The notes under the pieces: model-generated | Told to the model about the DNA's origin: nothing | The model's input: the letters and a program-made list of their open reading frames with translations, nothing else | The model's database searches: none | From: Candidatus Villigracilis affinis | Lineage (GTDB): Bacteria; Chloroflexota; Anaerolineae; Anaerolineales; Villigracilaceae | NCBI GenBank assembly: GCA_016718275.1 | Contig: JADKEA010000028.1 | Span: forward strand, 51,951-115,950 | Reading direction: 5' to 3' | Length of the DNA stretch: 64,000 nt | In this document: positions 18,493-27,478 of the stretch, one piece after another | How positions within the stretch are numbered: position 1 is the first letter of the stretch | How the letters are laid out: each line of letters starts with the position of its first letter | Position numbers and translations under genes: made by a program

Positions 18493-19497
18493 GTGAACAA
18501 GACATCTCTTAATAAAATCGTTTTATTGATCGGCCTCATGGCAATCCTTATAAGTGCCTGCGGAACTCAGCCAACGCCCGTTGTCCCGGCAGATAAAGTA
18601 ACCATCCAATTAAGCTGGTTCCACGGCGTGGAATATGCCGGGTTTTATACCGCAGTTGAAAAAGGATATTACAAGGAAGAAAATATTGAGATCGTCTTGA
18701 ATCCAGGCGGCCCGGAAATCAATCCGATAGATGAAGTGCAAAATGACAAGGCTCAATTCGGCATTACCAGCGGCGACAGCCTTATCATCGCCAAGACAAA
18801 TCAACAGAATTTCGTATCCGTAGCGACTATTTTTAGAAAAAACCCTTTAACCATCACTTCCTTAAAAAAGGACAATATTCAAAGACCGGAAGACCTGGTT
18901 GGAAAAACGGTGGGAGTGTATTCGCTCGATTTGAGCAACTTCTTCGATCTCCCCTTTCTGGCGCTATTGAACCGTACCGGTCTGGATCGCAACTCCATGA
19001 ATTATGCGCTTATTGAAGATTTTCAAGGCGCCAATGAAATTAAAGCAGGAAACATGGATGCCATGAGCGGCATGTTCGCAACAGATCAGCAAGTAATGGC
19101 GCAGGATGCCGGTGATGAATTGAACTTCATCTATTACAACGATTATGGCTACGATGTATATATCAACACAATCTTTGTCAAAGAGGAATTCATACAGAGC
19201 AATGCCGACTTGATCAGCCGATTAATAAAGGCGACCATAAAGGGCTATCAGTATGCGATTGAAAATCCAGAGGAAGTTGCCGGGTTTGCGGTCAAATATG
19301 ATCCAAATCTTGACCTCAAGTATCAACAGAGTGTAATGAAAGCCCAAATTCCATTCATCAGCACTGGCGACGCCCCCATTGGCTCCATGGATGCGGATGT
19401 TTGGGAAACAACCCAACAGATCCTGCTCGACTTCGATCTAATTGCTGCCCCGATCGACTTAAATACGATATATACCAACCAATTCACCAGCCAATAG
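18493..19497 (+). CDS. NMT1/THI5-like periplasmic binding lipoprotein, copy 2
   Basis: 334 residues from a GTG start, with a lipoprotein signal ending LISAC. It aligns end to end with the preceding gene: VTIQLSWFHGVEYAGFYTA, GDSLIIAKTN, NMDAMSGMFAT and SMDADVWETTQQILLDF are shared almost unchanged. The pair therefore looks like a tandem duplication that has since diverged, notably between residues 115 and 160, which could change ligand preference. It lies between copy 1 and the Cache receptor with gaps of 66 and 42 bases, in the same apparent operon. Confidence 0.9.
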   Translation: MNKTSLNKIVLLIGLMAILISACGTQPTPVVPADKVTIQLSWFHGVEYAGFYTAVEKGYYKEENIEIVLNPGGPEINPIDEVQNDKAQFGITSGDSLIIAKTNQQNFVSVATIFRKNPLTITSLKKDNIQRPEDLVGKTVGVYSLDLSNFFDLPFLALLNRTGLDRNSMNYALIEDFQGANEIKAGNMDAMSGMFATDQQVMAQDAGDELNFIYYNDYGYDVYINTIFVKEEFIQSNADLISRLIKATIKGYQYAIENPEEVAGFAVKYDPNLDLKYQQSVMKAQIPFISTGDAPIGSMDADVWETTQQILLDFDLIAAPIDLNTIYTNQFTSQ

Positions 19498-19539
19498 CGA
19501 TTCAAGAAACATGCTTGAGTTACGTATGCCGAGGTGTTC

Positions 19540-21900
19540 ATGAACAACAAATCTCAATTAAAACAAAACAATCGTGGCCGGACATCTGTCCGGTCCACAT
19601 CGTTGCGGACCAGGTTGCTCATTACAACCATCCTGCTGGTATTTATCCCTGTATTGATCACAGGCGCTGCAGCAAGCTACATCAGTTCACAAGGCTTGCA
19701 GCAGGATGTATTCGACCAGTTGGAATCAGTGGCGACCCTGAAGGAAGCCCAGATCAAAACCTGGCTGGAATCCCTGCAAACGAACCTCGACTTGATCTTT
19801 GCCAACCCAGACTCACTGGAAAGAGTCTCGGAGCTTGTGCTTAATCAGTCCTCGGCAGAACAGGCTAAATCTACGGTAAGAAGCGAATTGACCAACAATA
19901 GTCAGCGTTCCGGTTACTTTACCGAAATATTCGTTATAGATAAAGACGGACAGGTCGTTGTCTCCACAGCAAGCGGACAGGAAGGGAAGATCATGACCTC
20001 CCAACCCTTCTTCCATGAGGGATTAAAGGGGCGATATATCACCCCGCCAAATTACGAACTTTCCCTGTCGAATTACACCATCGTAATTTCGCAGCCCCTT
20101 ATAAGCAATACCGGCAAAACCATTGGCGTAGTCGCTGGACGCGTAAACCTCAACACGCTAAATGACATCATGCAGCAGCGTGCAGGTCTGGGTGATACCG
20201 GTGAAACCTACATGATCAGTTCCAATTTCGCCGTATTGACCAATCTACGCTTCGGCGAAACCGTTCTGGGCCAGACATACATCCACACCGACGGTGCAAC
20301 CCAAGCCATTAAAAATAAAGCCAACGGCTTCGGCAATTACCGCGATTACCGTGACATAGCAGTTGCAGGTGTATATCACTGGGTCCCCGAACTTCAGATT
20401 GCGGTTCTTGCTGAGCATAGCGAAAGTGAAGCCTTGCAGTCAGCTAATAGAGTGCTTCAAGTTACTTTGGGGTTGGTCGCTATAACAGTTATCATCGCCG
20501 GTTTCGCTGCGTTCCTCATTACACAAGGCATTACCGCCCCAATCATCAAACTTGCTAATGCTGCTGAAAATATTGCCAGGGGAAACCTCAATCAACAGGT
20601 GGATATCGTCCAGCAGGATGAAATCGGTGTTCTGGCTACATCTTTCAATTCCATGACGACCCGTCTTAGCGAGTTAATCGGCACCTTGGAGCAACGCGTG
20701 ACTGACCGTACCAAGGCGCTTGCCACATCTTCCGAAGTCAGTCGCCGCCTTTCAACGATCCTTGACCAAAAGCAATTGGTCACCGAAGTTGTTGAACAGG
20801 TAAAAAACTCCTTCAACTATTATCACGCTCATATCTACATGTATGACGAAGACCGTGGTGAATTGACCATGGCGGGTGGTACGGGTGAGGCAGGTGCCCA
20901 AATGCTGGCACAAGGTCATAAACTCGCCAAAGGTCAGGGCTTGGTGGGGCGAGCCGCAGAAAGCAACGAGCCGATCCTTGTTAATGACACATCCCAGGAT
21001 CCCAGTTGGCTGCCAAACCCGCTCCTGCCTGATACCAAGTCGGAAGTGGCAATGCCCATTTCCATTGGTGACAGGGTGTTGGGCGTGCTGGACGTACAAC
21101 ACAATATCGTGGATGGATTGAAACGCGAAGATGTTGATTCTTTGCAATCCATCGTTAATCAGGTTGCGGTCGCTTTGCAAAACATCAGTTCCGTGGAAAC
21201 AATGGCTAAACGTGCGAAGGAACTTGCGTCAGTTGCCGAAATCAGTACGATTTCATCCCGTGAAGCCGATGTAAGCAAAATGCTGGAAAACGTGGTTCAC
21301 CTGACCCAACGCCGTTTCGGCCTGTACCACGCCCATATATTTCTCCATGATGAGAAAACCAACAACCTTCAAATCATCGCCTGTGGCTGGAAGGAAGGCG
21401 ATGAACATGAAGGAACACACGGCACGACATCCATACCTGTGGCACAGGAACAATCCCTTGTAGCACGCGCCGCCCGCACAAGGCAGGCTGTTATCGTCAA
21501 TAATGTACACGACGAATCAGGCTGGCTGCCCAACCCACTCCTTCCCGATACTGCCTCCGAACTGGCCGTTCCCCTGTTGGTCGGTGATCAACTTATCGGC
21601 GTGCTGGATGTGCAATCAGATCGTCTGAATGCCTTTACGGAGGAAGACGCCAGTATTCAAACCACACTCGCATCTCAAATCGCCGTAACTGTGCAAAACG
21701 CGCGCAACCTTGTGCAATCAAAACGGCTGGCGGAACGTGAAGCATTGGTAAATATCATCACCCAAAAGATCCAAAGTGCAACCACCGTGGAAGATGCACT
21801 TCAAGTGGCCGTGCGCGAGTTGGGACATGCCGTAGGAATGAAGTCAACAATGGTGACACTCGACCCCAAGGTACTTGCCGGTGAAGGCCAGGATAATTAA
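19540..21900 (+). CDS. Membrane receptor: dCache-HAMP-GAF-GAF without output domain
   Basis: About 786 residues. A membrane helix near residues 25-45 leads into an extracellular double-Cache sensor (about 50-300; FTEIFVIDKDGQVVVST, GDTGETYMI). A second helix lies near 305-328, then a HAMP domain (PIIKLANAAENIARGNL) and two GAF domains (about 400-550 and 560-725). The last 45 residues are the tail described in the findings (QKIQSATTVEDALQVA, RELGHAVG). No kinase, cyclase or methyl-accepting domain is present, so it must pass its signal to another protein, presumably the kinases of the same operon. The ATG at 19540 has GAGGTG just upstream; a GTG six bases earlier overlaps that site. Confidence 0.88.
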   Translation: MNNKSQLKQNNRGRTSVRSTSLRTRLLITTILLVFIPVLITGAAASYISSQGLQQDVFDQLESVATLKEAQIKTWLESLQTNLDLIFANPDSLERVSELVLNQSSAEQAKSTVRSELTNNSQRSGYFTEIFVIDKDGQVVVSTASGQEGKIMTSQPFFHEGLKGRYITPPNYELSLSNYTIVISQPLISNTGKTIGVVAGRVNLNTLNDIMQQRAGLGDTGETYMISSNFAVLTNLRFGETVLGQTYIHTDGATQAIKNKANGFGNYRDYRDIAVAGVYHWVPELQIAVLAEHSESEALQSANRVLQVTLGLVAITVIIAGFAAFLITQGITAPIIKLANAAENIARGNLNQQVDIVQQDEIGVLATSFNSMTTRLSELIGTLEQRVTDRTKALATSSEVSRRLSTILDQKQLVTEVVEQVKNSFNYYHAHIYMYDEDRGELTMAGGTGEAGAQMLAQGHKLAKGQGLVGRAAESNEPILVNDTSQDPSWLPNPLLPDTKSEVAMPISIGDRVLGVLDVQHNIVDGLKREDVDSLQSIVNQVAVALQNISSVETMAKRAKELASVAEISTISSREADVSKMLENVVHLTQRRFGLYHAHIFLHDEKTNNLQIIACGWKEGDEHEGTHGTTSIPVAQEQSLVARAARTRQAVIVNNVHDESGWLPNPLLPDTASELAVPLLVGDQLIGVLDVQSDRLNAFTEEDASIQTTLASQIAVTVQNARNLVQSKRLAEREALVNIITQKIQSATTVEDALQVAVRELGHAVGMKSTMVTLDPKVLAGEGQDN

Positions 21901-21911
21901 GGAGTATGACA

Positions 21912-23785
21912 ATGAACATCACCTCAACTTCTACTGGTTCACCAGAAAATAAGAATTTTGGCTTTTGGGCCGGTCTGTCACTTTCGCGAAAATTGCTACT
22001 GGCCTTCGGTGTTCTGTTCGTTCTGGCTGTGATCATTGCCATAGTCACGCTGCAAGGTTTGAACAGGTACAGGACATCTTACGAAGAAGCGATAACGCAA
22101 GGTATGGAAATTGCGCAATGTGTCAGATCCTTAGAAGTCAACTTGCTACAAGCGCGTCGAGACGAAAAGAACTTCCTGCTGCGCTGGCGTGAAGAAGGAT
22201 TCGATACGGCTTATGCAAATTATGTAACCTATTCACAAGGAAAGTTTCCTTGAAATCCACGATCAAATCGCAAGCAGTTGCAGTCATTTGGTTCACGTGG
22301 CGCAGTCATTGTCCACAAGCAAAATAACCCAAGAACAATATCACGCCGATATCGCCACATTAACCCAAAACATAGATATATATGAGCAAAGTTTCACAGC
22401 TTATATAAATGCACTCCAACAAAGAGGTTCTGATGAGAATACAGGCTTTGAAGGTCTATTTAGAACTGCAGCCAAAAATATCGAGAAAAGAATCTCAAAC
22501 CAGGATGGCTTGGAAGAGTCTGGGAACCATGCTACAGATCCGTCGCCGTAACGAAAAAGATTACCTGTTACGCAGAGATCAGCAATATGTAGATAATGTG
22601 CATTCACATGTTGCCCAGCTAAAAAATCACCATACCTCGACAAATTTGACGGTCCTGGTAAAAACTGAAAAGTTGGAAATCCACACATTGGCAAACACAT
22701 ATCTCAAAGCGTTCGATAAGTTGGTAGAAGCAGATCAGGAAATTGCCGCAAGAAATGAGGAGATGATTGCCGCAGCCCGTGCAATCGAACCTCTGACCAT
22801 CAAGATCGAACAGTTAGGTGAGACCGCCGCATCGGAAAAAATCACACAGGCCGAGGCATCTGCCGCTCAAACTACAACGGCCTCGATTGTCGTTGCAGCA
22901 GTTGTACTTGGGCTTTCCATCCTGCTGGCACTCGTATTATCACGACAACTCACCCGCCCTATTATTCAATTGACGAATACTGCCCAAATCATTTCAGCAG
23001 GCAAATTTGATACGCAGGCAGAGGTTAACTCTGCAGATGAAATTGGCACCCTCGCACAAACATTCAATATCATGACCAGCCGCCTGGAACAGGCATTTGA
23101 AGATGTCCGCCGCCGTGCACTGGCCGTACAAACATCGGCAGACGTCAGCCGCCGCCTTTCCATGGCCACGGATCCACGACGCCTTGCCGCGGAAGTGGTG
23201 GAGCAGGTGCAATCTGCATTCAAGTATTACCATGCCCATATTTACTTTTTGGATGAGGCAAGCGGCGACCTAGTAATGGCTGGTGGCACAGGCGAAGCAG
23301 GAGCCATCCTGCTCGCAAACGGACACAAAATCGCACAAGGGCGTGGTTTGGTCGGTCGCGCTGCAACAACCAACGCCCCGGTTCTGGTTCCAGATGTTTC
23401 CAAAGCTGAAGGCTGGCTCCCCAATGTTTTATTGCCAGATACCAAATCTGAGGTAGCCATCCCGATCTCTTCGGGTAAGCAGGTGCTGGGCGTGTTGGAT
23501 GTACAGCAAAATGTAGTCAACGGCCTCGATCAGGAAGATGTCAGTCTGCTGCAATCGCTCGCAGGTCAGGTTGCGATCTCGCTGCAAAATGCCCGCTCAT
23601 TCGAACAATCCAAATCCCAAGCCGAATTGGAAACACTCGTAAACGCCATCGGTCAGAAAATCCAGCGCGCCACCACTGTGGAAGACACACTGCAAACAGC
23701 CATTCGTGAACTTGGCACCGCCCTTGGAGCAACACGTGTCCAGGCAGTGATCGCCGGAAAGCAAAATAACAGCAATGAGAATTAA
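21912..23785 (+). pseudogene. Membrane receptor: HBM/4HB-type sensor-HAMP-GAF, split by two frameshifts
   Basis: Three reading frames in succession encode one protein: 21912 to about 22247, on to about 22520, then to 23785. Skipping one base at each junction restores about 623 residues. The restored protein has a helix near 26-48 and a helical extracellular sensor with two RRxEKxFLLR-like blocks (RRDEKNFLLR, RRRNEKDYLLR), a mark of HBM-type sensor domains. A second helix, a HAMP domain, one GAF domain (NVLLPDTKSEVAIPI) and the conserved tail (QKIQRATTVEDTLQTA, RELGTALG) follow. There is no output domain. AAGGAG seven bases ahead supports the ATG at 21912. Either sequence errors or true decay; the intact 3' half and neighbours favour error. 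Confidence 0.8.
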
Positions 23786-23866
23786 TTCACAGGCAGGATT
23801 TTTGCAAACCGCCATAAGATTATGTGCGAACGCGGCAGCACATTGCCCGATGAAGGAGAAATAAAA

Positions 23867-26800
23867 ATGGATAAGAACAAACCATTTATTACCGATCAGG
23901 AAGATACCCAGGTTAAGCGCACATTTTGGGGAACGCTGTCTCTCTCCACGATCTTGATGCTGATCTATATCTACATCCTGACAGTAGCCAGCCGAGGTGA
24001 AAAAACGACGATCACCTACATCTCCATGGCTGTTGTTCTGATGATCGGCACATCAACAGTCATGGGTATCATATTGACCCTTCGCCGTCGGTCGGAGTTG
24101 GGCTTGAAATTAATGTTTTATTCGCTGCTAACCTTGTGCGTTGCAGCTGCATTATTATTCCAGGGACGCGCAATATCGATCTCATTTTCCATCCTGATCA
24201 TTTCCACCATCTGTTTTCTGTGGGTATTCCCGCAACACTCGCGCAGGGAATATGTGATCGTGGCAGTTTCCGCTCTGGTGTTGATCTGGATCATTGAAGG
24301 GTTGAATCCAGCCTGGCGTCAGACCATGACCATGGTCCAAGTCGGTCCTGCAGGCGCTGTGGTTTTTGGCCTTATCTTTGCCATTTACCTGTTACGTTAC
24401 TCATGGGGCATCGTCTCATCAAGTTTGCGCCTCAAGATCACGGTCTGGACAGGTTTTATTCTCGCAGGCATTTCCCTCGTACTGATTGCCTATTCCGCCA
24501 TCACAGCGCGACAATCTGCCATTGAAGCAGCCCAGGAAGAATCACTGACTTTCGCAGCGTCACAGGCACGCTTGGTCCGAGCAGATGTAGAAATTCCTTT
24601 GGACACAGCGCGTGCCCTTGCCCAGGCCTTTACCTCCATTAAGGATCAATCCAATACGGAGGCGATGAGCCGATCTCAAGTCAATGCAATGCTGCGTCAG
24701 GTATTGATCGAAAATCCATCTTTTCTGGGAACCTATACCCTTTGGGAGCCAAACGCCTTTGACGGACTTGATGCAACATTTAAGGGTGCAGCAGTACACG
24801 ATAATACTGGCCGCTTTATCCCCTATTGGGTACGCAGCGATGATGGCAGCGTGGTTGCCACAGCACTGGTAGATTACGAAACCCCCGGGCTGGGCGATTG
24901 GTATCTGCTACCACGCCAGACAAAAACGGAAGTGACCGTCGCCCCGCTTATTTACCCTGTTCAGGGTGTGGATACGGTCATGGCTTCTTTTGTTGTGCCT
25001 ATTTTGTACAACGATGAGTTCTACGGCATTGCCGGAGTGGATGCACCGATCGCCTTCGTGCAGGATCTTGTGGATCAGGTCGATCTTTACAACGGGCAGG
25101 CTGGTGCTGTTTTAATGACTTCAGACGGCACGTTGATCAGCGTTCGCAACCAGCCAGATTTGGTCAATCAACCTGCTACAGAGGTCTATCCCGATTTCGC
25201 AGAATTGCAGTCACGCATTGAGGCTGGAGACTCGTTCATCAGCATGAGCCCCGACGGACAATATTTGCGGGCGTTCGCTCCAGTAGACCTCGGCAGAACC
25301 GGCAAACATTGGTCGTTTGGATTGCTCATCCCATTTAATGAGATTACAGCGCCTGCCACCGCAGCCGCGATCCTGCAAGGAACGATCGGCTTGATCTTGA
25401 TCATATTAGCCTTAATTATTCTATGGTTCCTGAGCGGTCAAATCGTACGCCCTGTTCGCGACCTTACAACGGTGGCGAATGCGGTTTCACAAGGCAATTT
25501 GAATGTAACCGCCCATGTTCAGGCAACCGATGAAACAGGTGTACTCGCCAATGCCTTCAACTTGATGATTTCCCAATTACGCGAATCATTCATCACATTG
25601 GAAGAACGTGTGGCAGAACGTACCCAGAACCTGGAATTGGCCTCTGAAGTAGGCCGCTCCGTCTCACAGGTGCGCGCCCTGGATGTCATGTTGAAAGATG
25701 CGGCAGAGATCATCCGCTCCAGGTTTGATCTGTATTATGTTCAGGTATATCTGACAAATCCCAGCCAGACCTACCTCAATTTGCAGGCAGGTACAGGGCA
25801 TGTGGGAGAAGAATTGCTGTCACGCAGCCACCGCCTGCCTTTAAACACAGGCTCCATCAATGGACGTGCTGCCACGGAAAAAAGATCGGTGATCATTTCA
25901 GACACCACTAAAAGCGCCACATTCCGCCCCAACCCCCTTCTGCCAAATACCCGTTCTGAAATGGCAGTTCCGTTGCTCATCGGCGAAAAAGTAGTGGGTG
26001 TGTTGGATATGCAAAGCGAAACGGCTGGTTCGTTGAATCACGACCTGCTTTCCGCTTTCGAAGCGCTGGCTGGACAGTTGGCTATCGCCATCCAAAATGC
26101 GAACCTTCTGGCAGAGACAGAACAGTCCCGCGCTGAAGTGGAAGCACAGGCACAACGCCTTTCTCGAACGAACTGGGCGAACTATCTCGACGCCATTCAC
26201 AGGCCTGAAGAAACAGGATTCGTATTCGAACAGAACAAGGTCGTTCCGATGGTTCAGGGCGAGCAATTAATGAAGAATGATTCCGCGTTGACTGCTCCCA
26301 TTGCAGTGACAGGCGAAGCGATCGGAAACATCACCGTGGAAATGGAAGGACAATCGCCGATCTCGCGCACCTCCGACCTAATCAATACAGTGGCTCGTCA
26401 GGTTGCACAGCAGATCGAAAGTTTGCGCCTGCTGGAGAACGCCGAACAGTATCGATTTGAGGCAGAAGAAGCCTCACGGCGCCTGACTCGCGAAGGTTGG
26501 AAGAACTACAAGGAAAACACATCTGGAAACCTCAGCTATCTTTATGATCTAAGGGAAGTACGCCCGCTCAACGGCGATTCCACGGATCAACATGCGTCCA
26601 CTGTGCCATTGAAGATCCGTGATGAATTGATCGGTACGCTCTCTATTCAGGGATTAAGTATCGATGACAAGGAATCACTCAATCTTGCAACTGCGGTCGC
26701 CGAACGCCTGAGCGCACATATTGAAAGCTTAAGACAGTTCGACGAGACCAAACGTGGTCAGGTTGAATTGGATAAACGCGCCCAGCAGTTGGCGGCAGTC

Positions 26801-27451
26801 GCGGAGATCAGTACAGCATCCTCCAAGGAATTGGATATAGACAAGATGCTTGCATCGGTTGTGTACCTGACTCAGCGCAAATTCGACTTGTATCACGCTC
26901 ACATTTTCACGTTTGATGAAAATACGTCCATGCTTCACATTGCCGCTTGCGGTTGGAAAGAAGGCGACGAGCACGAAGGCACGCACGGAACGACGACCAT
27001 CCCACTGGAACAGGAACAATCCCTGGTGGCACGCGCTGCCCGCACCAGGCAGGCGGTGATCGTGAACGATGTACGCAATGAACCCGGCTGGCTTCCCAAC
27101 CCACTTCTGCCAGATACTTCATCCGAGTTGGCTGTACCCCTCGTCATCGGTGATCAAGTTCTTGGCGTGCTGGATGTACAATCAGATCGAATTAATGCCT
27201 TTTCAGATGAGGATGCCAATATTCAAACCACGCTTGCCTCGCAGGTGGCCACGGCTCTGCAAAATGCGCGCTCCTTTACCCGTGCGCAAAAACAGGCTGA
27301 GCGTGAAACCACATTGAACCTGATCAGTCAGAAGATCCAAAGCGCGACGACCGTGGATGCCGTGCTTCAGATCGCAGCCCGTGAACTCGGCCATGCTCTG
27401 GGTGCGCCCATGACCATCGCCCAATTGAGCATGAAAGATAAAGAGAAATAA
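23867..27451 (+). CDS. Very large membrane receptor: 7TM-like, Cache, HAMP, GAF and GAF-like modules
   Basis: 1194 residues from the ATG at 23867 (GAAGGAG upstream). Six or seven hydrophobic helices fill about residues 20-190. A further helix near 200 is followed by an extracellular Cache domain (about 225-500; GTYTLWEPNAFDG, PLIYPVQG), another helix, and a HAMP domain (VRDLTTVANAVSQGNL). A GAF domain (NPLLPNTRSEMAVP) precedes two copies of a roughly 100-residue module beginning R[TE]xW and ending in a heptad-rich helix. A final GAF domain (NPLLPDTSSELAVP) and the QKIQSATTVDAVLQIA tail close the protein. Kinase or other output domains are absent. The double sensor layout in one chain is unusual. 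Confidence 0.88.
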   Translation: MDKNKPFITDQEDTQVKRTFWGTLSLSTILMLIYIYILTVASRGEKTTITYISMAVVLMIGTSTVMGIILTLRRRSELGLKLMFYSLLTLCVAAALLFQGRAISISFSILIISTICFLWVFPQHSRREYVIVAVSALVLIWIIEGLNPAWRQTMTMVQVGPAGAVVFGLIFAIYLLRYSWGIVSSSLRLKITVWTGFILAGISLVLIAYSAITARQSAIEAAQEESLTFAASQARLVRADVEIPLDTARALAQAFTSIKDQSNTEAMSRSQVNAMLRQVLIENPSFLGTYTLWEPNAFDGLDATFKGAAVHDNTGRFIPYWVRSDDGSVVATALVDYETPGLGDWYLLPRQTKTEVTVAPLIYPVQGVDTVMASFVVPILYNDEFYGIAGVDAPIAFVQDLVDQVDLYNGQAGAVLMTSDGTLISVRNQPDLVNQPATEVYPDFAELQSRIEAGDSFISMSPDGQYLRAFAPVDLGRTGKHWSFGLLIPFNEITAPATAAAILQGTIGLILIILALIILWFLSGQIVRPVRDLTTVANAVSQGNLNVTAHVQATDETGVLANAFNLMISQLRESFITLEERVAERTQNLELASEVGRSVSQVRALDVMLKDAAEIIRSRFDLYYVQVYLTNPSQTYLNLQAGTGHVGEELLSRSHRLPLNTGSINGRAATEKRSVIISDTTKSATFRPNPLLPNTRSEMAVPLLIGEKVVGVLDMQSETAGSLNHDLLSAFEALAGQLAIAIQNANLLAETEQSRAEVEAQAQRLSRTNWANYLDAIHRPEETGFVFEQNKVVPMVQGEQLMKNDSALTAPIAVTGEAIGNITVEMEGQSPISRTSDLINTVARQVAQQIESLRLLENAEQYRFEAEEASRRLTREGWKNYKENTSGNLSYLYDLREVRPLNGDSTDQHASTVPLKIRDELIGTLSIQGLSIDDKESLNLATAVAERLSAHIESLRQFDETKRGQVELDKRAQQLAAVAEISTASSKELDIDKMLASVVYLTQRKFDLYHAHIFTFDENTSMLHIAACGWKEGDEHEGTHGTTTIPLEQEQSLVARAARTRQAVIVNDVRNEPGWLPNPLLPDTSSELAVPLVIGDQVLGVLDVQSDRINAFSDEDANIQTTLASQVATALQNARSFTRAQKQAERETTLNLISQKIQSATTVDAVLQIAARELGHALGAPMTIAQLSMKDKEK

Positions 27452-27478
27452 CCAGCCCAGGCACAGGAGTCACGAGTT

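Noticed and set aside
22200..22530. Programmed frameshifting in the HBM-type receptor
   Set aside because: Two separate shifts would be required and there is no slippery heptamer with a downstream stimulator; single-base errors elsewhere in the window make sequence error more likely.
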